From: a virus
Length of the DNA stretch: 46,378 bases
Reading direction: 5' to 3' (one strand)
Virus record (IMG/VR): IMGVR_UViG_3300044807_000119
Coordinates: 1 to 46,378 of that record
In this document: positions 6,032 through 14,173 of the stretch, piece by piece
Numbering within the stretch: the first letter of the stretch is position 1
How the letters are laid out: each line of letters starts with the position of its first letter
Translations under genes and position numbers: made by a program
The notes under the pieces: generated by a model
Told to the model about the DNA's origin: nothing
The model's database searches: none
The model's input: the letters and a program-made list of their open reading frames with translations, nothing else

Positions 6032-9000
6032 TCAGCGCCACCGCCGCGCTTCGATCTTGCCATAGGCCGAGGTTGTGCTGACCGCAAAGCCGACCTGGGC
6101 TACAAGATAGATCGTGGTGGTGGCGCTGATATTGAATCTTCGGCACGGCGGTACCGAGCTTACGCTTGAGTTTCCTACCCCGCCGAAGATCGCTACGCCG
6201 GCATAATTCTTGTTCGTTTGATCGGTCGCGCTTGTCGGCAACGTCGCCGAAGTCGAATTCAGCCCGGCGTAAGCATAAGTCACCGTCGTTGTGGCTGCGC
6301 CCGTAAGCCCGAAATTTCCACATACATGCCAATCACCGGCTGTCAGCGATTTGCTGGTCACGTTCGCCAGCGTGTTGTTGGTCAGAGCGACCGGCGATGC
6401 GAGTTCAACCACCACGGACTGAAACTCGCCGAGACTGCCGGCGCTGGCATTGCTCGCATCGGTGACGCCAACGATGTCCGGCGTGGTGATCTGCGGCGAT
6501 GTCCCGAACACCGCGACGCCGGTGCCGGTTTCGTTGGTCAGGGCGGCGGATAGGTTCGCGCTGGTAAACGAGCCGAGAGATGTCGCATTGCCGACGCTCG
6601 TGATCGCGCCCGTCGAGTTGGCGTTGGTGGTGACGTTGCCGGCGGTCAGACCCGCCGCCGTTCCGGTCAGGTTGGTAGCCACGCCGGATGCCGGCGTGCC
6701 GAGGGCTGGCGTAATGAAGGTGGCATTCGTCGCCGTGAGACCGGCAATGTTGACGCTAGAGATGGCGGTGCCGCTACCGCGCGTAACTGTCATCCATGTG
6801 GTGGCGGCACTGTTCGCATCATTGACCGCCCGAAACAGCAGGGCCGGTGCGCCTTGGGTAATGTCCCAATTTTTTTGATCGACGCCATTACTCGACATGT
6901 TCCACGCATATGTCGGTGCCGCGCCAGTCACCAAGAAAGCAGCATTTGATCCAACGCCGGTCACATTTCCCGTCTGCTGGCCGGTCCATGAATGCGCGGT
7001 CGAGAACACGTCCGCATTGAGCATCGCGGAGGTGACTTTGGTCGCGCCGATCGCGAGAGCAAGCGACCCGGCTGAGTTTGTTACATCGCCCGTGTGCGCG
7101 GGGAAATTCGCGGCCGGCAGCGTGACGAAATTTCCGAGGGTGCCGGCGTTATTATAGAGCAGAGCGGTATTGGTGCCGCTGGTGACGGTGGTGGTGCCGA
7201 CAGTAATGTTAGAACCCGACGCACAAGTCGGGCATGAAATATTTCCTGTGCCGGCGGTAATTACCAGCGGGGCAGAAGCGGTCACGGCTGGCGTGCCGCT
7301 GCTTGAGCCAGGCGCCCAGGTCGGCGTTCCGCTAGGTGGCGGGTTTACCCGTAGCGATTGCCCGAGGCCGTCGGCAAGGTTGAGCGACGCCCACCCAAAG
7401 CCTGCAATGCCCAAGCCGGTCCCACCATTGACTGAGGGCATGACGGTGCCGTCAAACCTGTATCCGTTACTGGCAAGCTCGAACAGCATTTGGTCGCCGT
7501 TCTCGCGAATGCGGATGCCGCCGTTGCCCCAGTCGACCGATTTGGCGGCGGCCATGAAGTAGCTGCCGAACGGAATTGAGGCGCTGCCTACATCAGGATT
7601 GCTGATGTTCGCCGCGCCCGTGAACGAGCCGCCGGTGCAGGAAAGCGTGCTCCAAATGGGCCAGGCCGTGATCGCGCCTACCGCGGACACGCAAACATCC
7701 GACGCGCCGCTGATATTGGCAGACCCGAGCACCTTGATCGTGCCGCCGGTTATCGCGTTCTTGATACCGTTCACCATGAAGCCACTGGCATCGGCGATGA
7801 ATGGATCATGGAGAATCACATCGGTGCTGGCGCTGGAAAGCAGAATGCCCCAGCGTCCCGCGTTGGCCGTATTGGGCTCGCGGATGATCGGCGTGATATG
7901 GATGTTTTTCGAATTGGTGGCAGTGATCAGGACCGTGTCCTGACTGCTGCTCTTTGAGTCCAGAAAAATATTGACGTCCCTTACGCTGTCGCCCTGGATG
8001 GCAACCGCCTCGACAGCGAACTGCACCTGAATATTTGCGGTGACGTTCGTAAGCGGCGCGAACGTCTGTCCCCCAAGGGAAAGGCCGCGATTGACGTTGT
8101 ACCCGACCCCCGCCAGTTGAATGTTCTGCAAGCCGACGGCAGCGTTAAGCGTGCCGATATTGAACATGTTGCCGCCGATGTTGTCGGCGCTGACGTTGGT
8201 GGCTGTGAAATTGTGCGGGTTGACCACCGAAATCTGGTCTTTGACGCAATCCAGCGCGAGGTTGGAGCACGAAAAGCCGGTGATGACGATATTGCCGGTG
8301 CCGCCATAGAAGCCATGCTGGCCCGGGATGTTGTACGCGCGCGTGCTCGTTATCTGTCGGGTCAGTCCGGTGGTCGATACGCCGTAATTTCCGAAACTCA
8401 ATCCCTGCGCCACGCCGGTGACCGTCGCACCGTTGATGTAGAGATTGTCGATCGCGCCGGCGGTGGTGTGATCGGCCAGACTAATGCCGTACTGATGATT
8501 GGCTTGCGACGTGATCGGCGTCGAATAGAGGTTGGTGCCTTCGATAAAGACGTCGTTGATGAAAATCCCGTTGCCGCCAAAAATCGCGATACCGTTCGTC
8601 CCGTTATTTTTGGTATGGACGCGATTGATGTACAGGTTGGTGCACGCGTCGCATTGGATTGCCCGGTCGTTGTGGCCGCTAATCCCGCCGTCGCCGCCCC
8701 ACTCGCCTGCGGGGCAAGCCGCTGTCACCGCCTGGCCGATGTTGCCGCAGAAGGTGCCCTCGCCGTACAGAATGCCGCCGCTGATAATGACGTTCGCTAC
8801 GGACGATCCGTAGAAAATCCTTGCTCCCCGCGTGTCCTGATGCAGAAACGCGCCCGCGTCCATCTCTATCCTCAAATCGCTGTGCAGGGTCAGCTGGGAC
8901 GTGAGCTTGTAGTTGCCGTAGGCGATCCGGATCTGGTTGTTAGCGGTGATGCAGGCCTGCAAAGCTGCGGTGGCGTCGGTCGCGCCTGTGTTGTCCGCAC

Positions 9001-9718
9001 TGCAGACAACGATGCTGCCGAGGCACTGTTTCAGGTTGCCGACCGTGCCGTCGGCGCAGATCGTCGCGCTGTCGACCAGCGGCAGCCGAACATTGCCGGT
9101 GCCGCTGCTCGACCGGCAGACCGGCGTCTTGCCGTCAACGTCGAAGCCCAGGAAGCCCCCGGAACAAATCGGCGGCAGCGGCAGCAGGCCGACCCCCTGC
9201 ACGCCCGGCGCGAATACCAGCGAGCGGCCGGTGAAGTCGTTGGTCTTGTCGTAGAGCTCGCGCAGCGTCGCGGTGGTGTCGGTCAGGCGCAGGTTGAGAT
9301 CGCGCGCCGGTGCACCGCGGCTTTCGGAGAACTGCGAGGTCTGCCGCGGACGGCGGGCGCCGACGATCTGCACCGTCCCGGTCTGCGGCGAGGTGAATGT
9401 CAAGACGGCATTGGTGATCGGCCGGGCGAGATTTGAAAATGGGCCCGACGGGCTGGTTAGCGTCCAGCCGTGGGACGGATCGGTGGAATTGACGCGCGTC
9501 CCGTTAACGAAAACCTCGATCCAGCTGGTGAAATCGGTCCCGTCGCCGTACAGCGCGAAATTGACCGCGCAGGCGCAGGTCGAGGTTGTGAGGCTGTAGG
9601 ACTGCCGGCGCTCGGTATCCGGCAGCGCCGGGACCGGTGCGGGGACTTGCGCAAAAGCGGGCGCGAGGCCGGCGGCGAGCACAAGGGCGAGGATGGCGCG
9701 GCGGATGAGATTTCCCAT
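6032..9718 (-). CDS. Tail spike/fibre with T7-like N-terminal domain and beta-helix
   Basis: 1228 aa, the receptor-binding virion protein. Residues 1-23 look like a Sec signal peptide (basic start, RRAILALVLAAGLAPAFA), which is unusual for a tail fibre. Residues 35-160 resemble the T7 fibre N-terminal attachment domain (SWIEVFVNGTRVN, later GTVQIVGARRPR). From about 239 (GATDATAALQACI) to about 670 is a right-handed beta-helix of pectate-lyase type, common in depolymerising spikes. A Thr/Asn/Gly-rich repeat shaft follows (ALGTPASGVATNLTGTAAGL). The last 125 residues end AYGKIEARRWR, a widespread phage tail C-terminal module. The start codon lies in a strong hairpin, and a late motif lies 31 nt upstream. 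Confidence 0.88.
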   Translation of the reverse strand: MGNLIRRAILALVLAAGLAPAFAQVPAPVPALPDTERRQSYSLTTSTCACAVNFALYGDGTDFTSWIEVFVNGTRVNSTDPSHGWTLTSPSGPFSNLARPITNAVLTFTSPQTGTVQIVGARRPRQTSQFSESRGAPARDLNLRLTDTTATLRELYDKTNDFTGRSLVFAPGVQGVGLLPLPPICSGGFLGFDVDGKTPVCRSSSGTGNVRLPLVDSATICADGTVGNLKQCLGSIVVCSADNTGATDATAALQACITANNQIRIAYGNYKLTSQLTLHSDLRIEMDAGAFLHQDTRGARIFYGSSVANVIISGGILYGEGTFCGNIGQAVTAACPAGEWGGDGGISGHNDRAIQCDACTNLYINRVHTKNNGTNGIAIFGGNGIFINDVFIEGTNLYSTPITSQANHQYGISLADHTTAGAIDNLYINGATVTGVAQGLSFGNYGVSTTGLTRQITSTRAYNIPGQHGFYGGTGNIVITGFSCSNLALDCVKDQISVVNPHNFTATNVSADNIGGNMFNIGTLNAAVGLQNIQLAGVGYNVNRGLSLGGQTFAPLTNVTANIQVQFAVEAVAIQGDSVRDVNIFLDSKSSSQDTVLITATNSKNIHITPIIREPNTANAGRWGILLSSASTDVILHDPFIADASGFMVNGIKNAITGGTIKVLGSANISGASDVCVSAVGAITAWPIWSTLSCTGGSFTGAANISNPDVGSASIPFGSYFMAAAKSVDWGNGGIRIRENGDQMLFELASNGYRFDGTVMPSVNGGTGLGIAGFGWASLNLADGLGQSLRVNPPPSGTPTWAPGSSSGTPAVTASAPLVITAGTGNISCPTCASGSNITVGTTTVTSGTNTALLYNNAGTLGNFVTLPAANFPAHTGDVTNSAGSLALAIGATKVTSAMLNADVFSTAHSWTGQQTGNVTGVGSNAAFLVTGAAPTYAWNMSSNGVDQKNWDITQGAPALLFRAVNDANSAATTWMTVTRGSGTAISSVNIAGLTATNATFITPALGTPASGVATNLTGTAAGLTAGNVTTNANSTGAITSVGNATSLGSFTSANLSAALTNETGTGVAVFGTSPQITTPDIVGVTDASNASAGSLGEFQSVVVELASPVALTNNTLANVTSKSLTAGDWHVCGNFGLTGAATTTVTYAYAGLNSTSATLPTSATDQTNKNYAGVAIFGGVGNSSVSSVPPCRRFNISATTTIYLVAQVGFAVSTTSAYGKIEARRWR

Positions 9719-9740
9719 GGCGGGAAGGTTCCGCCATGGG
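9714..9740. promoter_or_regulatory. Perfect 10-bp inverted repeat containing the tail-spike start codon
   Basis: Arms CCCATGGCGG (9714-9723) and CCGCCATGGG (9731-9740) enclose a 7-base loop. The minus-strand ATG of the tail-spike gene (9718-9716) is inside one arm. No clear Shine-Dalgarno sequence is present; the loop reads AACCTTC on the mRNA strand. The hairpin could hold back translation of the spike, or act as a weak processing or termination element between the 1354-aa protein and the spike. Confidence 0.55.
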
Positions 9741-9749
9741 ACTCGGCTC

Positions 9750-9759
9750 GCAACGCACC
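9750..9759 (-). promoter_or_regulatory. Late-region motif GGTGCGTTGC, copy 2 (tail spike)
   Basis: Exact minus-strand match, 31 nt upstream of the spike ATG and 10 nt before the start-codon hairpin, in the 46-base gap after the internal virion protein gene. The following bases GAGCCGAG agree with copies 4 and 7. Confidence 0.7.
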
Positions 9760-9764
9760 ACGGA

Positions 9765-12700
9765 TCAATGCCGCTCTGGCTTGACCTTCATCTCGATGCC
9801 GAAGGCGTTGTTTCCGGCGGCTTCCACCTGATTGAACAGCCCGCGCAGGTAAAACACGTTCTGGCCCGCCACCAGCCGCCGCAGAGCCTTGGAATCGGCC
9901 TCGCTCCATTCCGACGGCTTCGACGCCCCGGATGCCACGCTGAGGATGCCCTGAATTTTGCCTGCCGTCGGGCCGAGCAGCTGATCCATCGCCGACCGCG
10001 AGGCAAAGCGGGACAGCGGCTTGTCGGCTCCGATCATGCGGTAAATGTCGAGCCCGCCCCGGGTCGCCTTGGACGCCATGGCGTTCGCCTCCTCGAACCA
10101 GCCGAGCAGGTTACCCTTCGATATGGCTTCCTTGATCCAGTCTTGCGGCTTGTCGCTGGCCGGGGCGCCGCCGGTGAGCGAGCCGATCTTGTAGGACAGC
10201 ATGCCGAGGCCCATGGAGAAGATCAGGCCCTGCAAAACCTGCGCATCCCGGCGCTGCAGGTTCGCAATCAGGATGCGCTCGTTCGCCGCAGCCGTGAAGC
10301 TCTTAAACTGCCCCATGGCGTTGACGACCTGCTGGGACATCCACAGCGGCTTTTCCTGCCCCGGCGTCACCACGGAAATATCGGCATCGCGCGCCACCGC
10401 GCCCTCGAACACGCGGCGCGCCTCCTTGTCGGTCCAGTCGGCGGTGTTCGGCAGGTGCACGCCGTCGCGGACTTCGCCGCCCTTCTCGAACGCCTTGGCG
10501 ATGCGCTCGGCCATGTGCGGCTCGATGCCGGATTCGCCGAGCGTCCGCAGCATCCGCGCCGAGGCCGTGCCGCCCGCCGCCGCCTTGGCCGCGCGCAGGA
10601 TCTCCGAACCGGCCACCAGCGAGGCGTTGATCTTGGCAAAGTCGGTCCACGGCCCAAGCAGGTTGACCATCTGGAATTTGCCAGTCGCCCATTGCATCGT
10701 GCGCTCAAGCCGGTTCTGCGGATGATAGCTGTCCAGCGTGTCAGTCAGCGCATGGTGACGTTGGGCCAGCACTGATTCCACGGCGATGCCCATGGCGCGA
10801 TACTGCCGCCCGGCCTCTTTCCAGATGTCGTCCTGCCGGGTCAGCATCTTGAAAAACGGCACCCATGCATCGTTGAAGGTGTTGACCAGGCCGTGCCGCA
10901 TCACGGTTCCCGCCATGTCCGGCAGCGACGACAGCGCGGCCGAGCCGAGCGAGGTCAGCACGTTGTAGTTTTTGATGACGGCGGTGGTGCGGGCGATGTT
11001 GCGCAGCGGGCCTTCCGGGGCGATGCCATAGACGCCGCGGATGCGGTCGCGGATGTCGGCCAGATCGCTGATGACGCCCTGCCGTTCGGTTTCCAGCGCG
11101 GTGCGGGCCTTGTCCGACTTCGCCGACGCCGACAGCGCGGCATATTCATCGTTGATCTTGCGGAACGCCTCGGTCATCCGGACGTCGCCAAACTTCTCGG
11201 TCAGCAGCACGTCGGGCACGATGGTGCGCAGATGGGTGGCCACGATGTGGTCGATGTTGTTTTCGAGGAAGTCGCGGATCGTGGCGTCGGGAATATTGAA
11301 CTCGCGCGCCGCAAGCGGGCCGCGGGGCGGTTCGCCGCCGCCCTTGAAGCCGATTTCGGGACCGCCGTTGCCGATGTCATAGGGCAGCCGGCCGTCGGGC
11401 GAGCCGATGATGCGGTCGGTGATCTGGTCGGCACGGCCCTGCAACTCAGCACGCTCAAGGTCGCGGGGCGATTTAAGGATATCGGCCACCGCGCTGTCGA
11501 CCGCCTTGTCGGCCGACGTAAGTCTTTCGTCCTTGCCTTTGTAGGTTCCTGCCGCCTTCTGTGCCTCGCGCGCCTTCACCGCCTCGGCCCGGGCTTTCAG
11601 AGCTCTTTTGGCCTCAACCGTCGTTTTGCCATCCCACGCCCCGATTTCCTTTTCGATCTTGTCGCGCATCAGATCATGATTCTGGATTTCCTCGGCGAGA
11701 TGGCCTTCCAGTTTCTCGATTTCGGACAGCTTCGCGGACGCGCGGTCGGCCAGCAGGTTTCCGCGCTCGCGGGCCAACGTCTCGAATAGCGCGCCGCCCC
11801 GGGCCTTTTCGATCCCCTTTCCTGGGACGTCGACGCGAATTCCCCCGTCGTTACGATATTGAGATTCCCGAAGTTGTTCGGAACGACGGTTCGCGGCCTT
11901 GTTGAAGCGCGTGGTTTCTTCCTGCCGCGCTGCAATGACATCGGTATCTTTCGACAACCTGTCGATTTGGCCTTCCAGCTTCTCAATGGTCGCACGATGC
12001 GATTCCAGCGCGCCATGGAACAGCCCGATGCGCTCCTGTGCCTGCGCCTTGGCAGCTTGGTCGCCGGCGAGCCAGTCGGTCACCCGGTTGACAAACTCCG
12101 GACGGCGCGCCGCGATGGCCTGCTTGTTGTAAAGGCGCTGCATATAGCTGTCGGCGGTTTTGACATCGACGCCCTCGGGCAGCAGTCCGGCATCGATGGC
12201 GCGTTTTTTCCACGGCTCGAACACGTTGTTGCGGACGAACTGCGCGGCCATCTGGACCTGCGGGATTTCGTGCACGTCGCCATTGCGGCCGGCATCGGTC
12301 ACCGCCTGCGCGAATTCCTGATAGCTCATCTTGCCCGGTTCGCCGCGGCCTGTGATGCCATCGAACAGTGCCTGCGCGCGTGGGGCCATCTTCTGCTCGC
12401 CGTAGCGGTATTCGGAGAACAGCCGCGACATCTCGTCGGTGTGCGCGACCTGCAGCTGGTTGATGAACAGCCGGGCTTCGCGGTCGACTGCCGGGCCCGC
12501 CGTCGTCACCTTGCCCTCAAGGTTCTCCTTCATCAGCAGCGCCGTCTCGCCGAGGTCCGCGCCGGTGCGCCGGGCCGTGACACTCTCGGCGCCAAACACC
12601 CGCTGCATCGGCGAGGTCTTTTCCACAACGGTGCGGACGCCGGGGATTTCGGACAGGCCGAACGGCACGAGTTCGATCTTGCGGGTGTCGGATGCGGCGG

Positions 12701-13829
12701 CGCCAGCGGCAATTGCGTATCCGGTGCCGGTTGGCGCGCTTCCCGGCTTTGATATGTTGAGGCCATCGACGCCGAATTTTGAGCGAAAGAAGGCGTTTCC
12801 TTCCGTGGTCCTCGGCGAGGTTGATATCGGCGTGTTTGGAAACTCGTCGAAAATATCGTTGACAAGCTGCGCGGCGTACCCTTTCCGGCGAGCCTGCGGG
12901 AGCGTTTCTATTTTCTGAATTGAAATTCCGTGTTCGTCGTTCAGAATGATATGCGCCTGCGCCACTACATGATCGCCGACCGTGACGGTTTTTGTGCCCA
13001 TCTGCGCGCCCGGCCCATAATCGTACAGATTACCGGTCGCGCTGACCGTCCCAACGCCAGCGATATCATCCGACACTTTCTGGCCGTGAAAATCGACATC
13101 CTGAAAGTCCGGCCGTGGCTGTGGCCGGCCGACACCCGGATTCCCCGCGTGTTCGTTGACCGCCGCGCGGTCGGCGTGCAGCTGGGCCTCGATCTTCACG
13201 CGCTCGGCAGGGCTGAGAAGTCGCACCGCCGCACCGCCGAGCAACGCCGTCAACAGCGTGCCGCTGGCGACGTTGATGGCCGATTCCTCATAGGTGCGGG
13301 TTTGCTGGCTGGCGTGCAGCAGGGCTTCCTGCGCGACGGTCTGCAGCAAGCCGGCCTTGCCCATTTCGACGGCGGCCTTGGTGAAGGTCAGGCCGCCCTT
13401 GGCCGCGTCGATCGCTACGCCCCCGGGCAGCAGCATGGTCGGGTCGAGCATGCCGGCGACGGTCTGCGCGACGAAGCCCATCTTGCCGTTGGCGGCGAGC
13501 AGTTTCCGGTCGCGGGTTTCGGCGTCGATCTGGTCCTTGATCGACAGCGTTTCCGCCGGCGATTGCGAGCCGACGAACTTCTCGCCGTGTTCGAGGAAAT
13601 AATTCGGCTCCTTCCAGCCCTTGATATCGCCGACCGGGTTGTAATCCGGCACCGGGGCAAACGAGCCGGAATTGCGCATGGCGTGAAAGGCCGACATGAC
13701 GCTGTTGGATTGCCGAAACGCGGCGCCGAACACGTCGGACGGATCGGCCTGCGCGGCTGCTGTCGGCGCGATTCCTTCCTCGGCGCGGTAGCCGAACGCG
13801 GGATCGGGGGCGACGTCGATGGCGGTCAT
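9765..13829 (-). CDS. Giant internal virion (ejection) protein with embedded GNAT-like domain
   Basis: 1354 aa, in the position and size class of T7 gp16, the internal core protein ejected into the cell envelope with the DNA. The N-terminal 200 residues contain hydrophobic helical stretches (MGFVAQTVAGMLDPTMLLPG, then GTLLTALLGGAAVRLL). About residues 250-360 form an acetyltransferase-like fold: a beta strand VVAQAHIILND, an IQKIETLPQARRKGYAAQLV segment with the acetyl-CoA loop, then STSPRTTEGNAFFRSKFG. The rest is long, helical and charged, with coiled-coil stretches (about 600-760) and a C-terminal helical part. The GNAT assignment is from motif reading. Its presence inside an ejection protein suggests an enzyme delivered with the genome. 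Confidence 0.78.
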   Translation of the reverse strand: MTAIDVAPDPAFGYRAEEGIAPTAAAQADPSDVFGAAFRQSNSVMSAFHAMRNSGSFAPVPDYNPVGDIKGWKEPNYFLEHGEKFVGSQSPAETLSIKDQIDAETRDRKLLAANGKMGFVAQTVAGMLDPTMLLPGGVAIDAAKGGLTFTKAAVEMGKAGLLQTVAQEALLHASQQTRTYEESAINVASGTLLTALLGGAAVRLLSPAERVKIEAQLHADRAAVNEHAGNPGVGRPQPRPDFQDVDFHGQKVSDDIAGVGTVSATGNLYDYGPGAQMGTKTVTVGDHVVAQAHIILNDEHGISIQKIETLPQARRKGYAAQLVNDIFDEFPNTPISTSPRTTEGNAFFRSKFGVDGLNISKPGSAPTGTGYAIAAGAAASDTRKIELVPFGLSEIPGVRTVVEKTSPMQRVFGAESVTARRTGADLGETALLMKENLEGKVTTAGPAVDREARLFINQLQVAHTDEMSRLFSEYRYGEQKMAPRAQALFDGITGRGEPGKMSYQEFAQAVTDAGRNGDVHEIPQVQMAAQFVRNNVFEPWKKRAIDAGLLPEGVDVKTADSYMQRLYNKQAIAARRPEFVNRVTDWLAGDQAAKAQAQERIGLFHGALESHRATIEKLEGQIDRLSKDTDVIAARQEETTRFNKAANRRSEQLRESQYRNDGGIRVDVPGKGIEKARGGALFETLARERGNLLADRASAKLSEIEKLEGHLAEEIQNHDLMRDKIEKEIGAWDGKTTVEAKRALKARAEAVKAREAQKAAGTYKGKDERLTSADKAVDSAVADILKSPRDLERAELQGRADQITDRIIGSPDGRLPYDIGNGGPEIGFKGGGEPPRGPLAAREFNIPDATIRDFLENNIDHIVATHLRTIVPDVLLTEKFGDVRMTEAFRKINDEYAALSASAKSDKARTALETERQGVISDLADIRDRIRGVYGIAPEGPLRNIARTTAVIKNYNVLTSLGSAALSSLPDMAGTVMRHGLVNTFNDAWVPFFKMLTRQDDIWKEAGRQYRAMGIAVESVLAQRHHALTDTLDSYHPQNRLERTMQWATGKFQMVNLLGPWTDFAKINASLVAGSEILRAAKAAAGGTASARMLRTLGESGIEPHMAERIAKAFEKGGEVRDGVHLPNTADWTDKEARRVFEGAVARDADISVVTPGQEKPLWMSQQVVNAMGQFKSFTAAANERILIANLQRRDAQVLQGLIFSMGLGMLSYKIGSLTGGAPASDKPQDWIKEAISKGNLLGWFEEANAMASKATRGGLDIYRMIGADKPLSRFASRSAMDQLLGPTAGKIQGILSVASGASKPSEWSEADSKALRRLVAGQNVFYLRGLFNQVEAAGNNAFGIEMKVKPERH

Positions 13830-14173
13830 TCCCCTTGCTCTTTCGCATTGTAGCGTTCGAATACAGCGTCGAGATGAGCCCGCAGCTCGTCACTCATTCC
13901 GCGTTTCCAACCACTATCAGCTATTCGTTTTTGCCAGACTAAGGCTATACAGCCCGCCTCGTGAGCAAGAGCATAACAGCCGCGCTGAAATGGCCCGTGA
14001 TCCGGATCGATCTCATGGCGGGGGCACTCATCGCACGCCTTCAAATCACGCAAATAGCAGCATAAATCCCAAACCATTTCGTCAGGGCAGCCGCCCTGAC
14101 AATTAGCTTCGAACGCTGTTACGGCGCGCCGATGTGATTTTTTGATAGGTAGGGACATGATATTATCGGTCAT
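13826..14173 (-). CDS. Hypothetical Cys-rich protein in the internal-protein block
   Basis: 115 aa with eight cysteines, mostly between residues 25 and 74 (CQGGCPDE, LCCYLRDLKACDECPRHE, RGCYALAHEAGC), suggesting metal binding or an iron-sulfur or zinc site. The gene starts within the stop region of the upstream lysozyme-domain protein and overlaps the downstream internal protein start by four bases. It is therefore co-translated with both virion proteins. No family recognised. Confidence 0.65.
   Translation of the reverse strand: MTDNIMSLPIKKSHRRAVTAFEANCQGGCPDEMVWDLCCYLRDLKACDECPRHEIDPDHGPFQRGCYALAHEAGCIALVWQKRIADSGWKRGMSDELRAHLDAVFERYNAKEQGE

Noticed and set aside
5243-6081. Frames on both strands overlapping the epimerase-like gene
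   Set aside because: Arg/His/Ala-rich translations typical of wrong frames; the epimerase frame has family motifs and a signal peptide.
8117-9436. Long open frame (439 codons) on the plus strand opposite the tail-spike gene
   Set aside because: Arg/Ala/Asp/Val-rich translation without motifs, fully antisense to a clear gene in GC-rich DNA; a codon-bias shadow.
6032-9718. Diversity-generating retroelement at the tail protein, as in BPP-1
   Set aside because: No reverse transcriptase gene and no template/variable repeat pair were seen, despite the BPP-1-like head genes.
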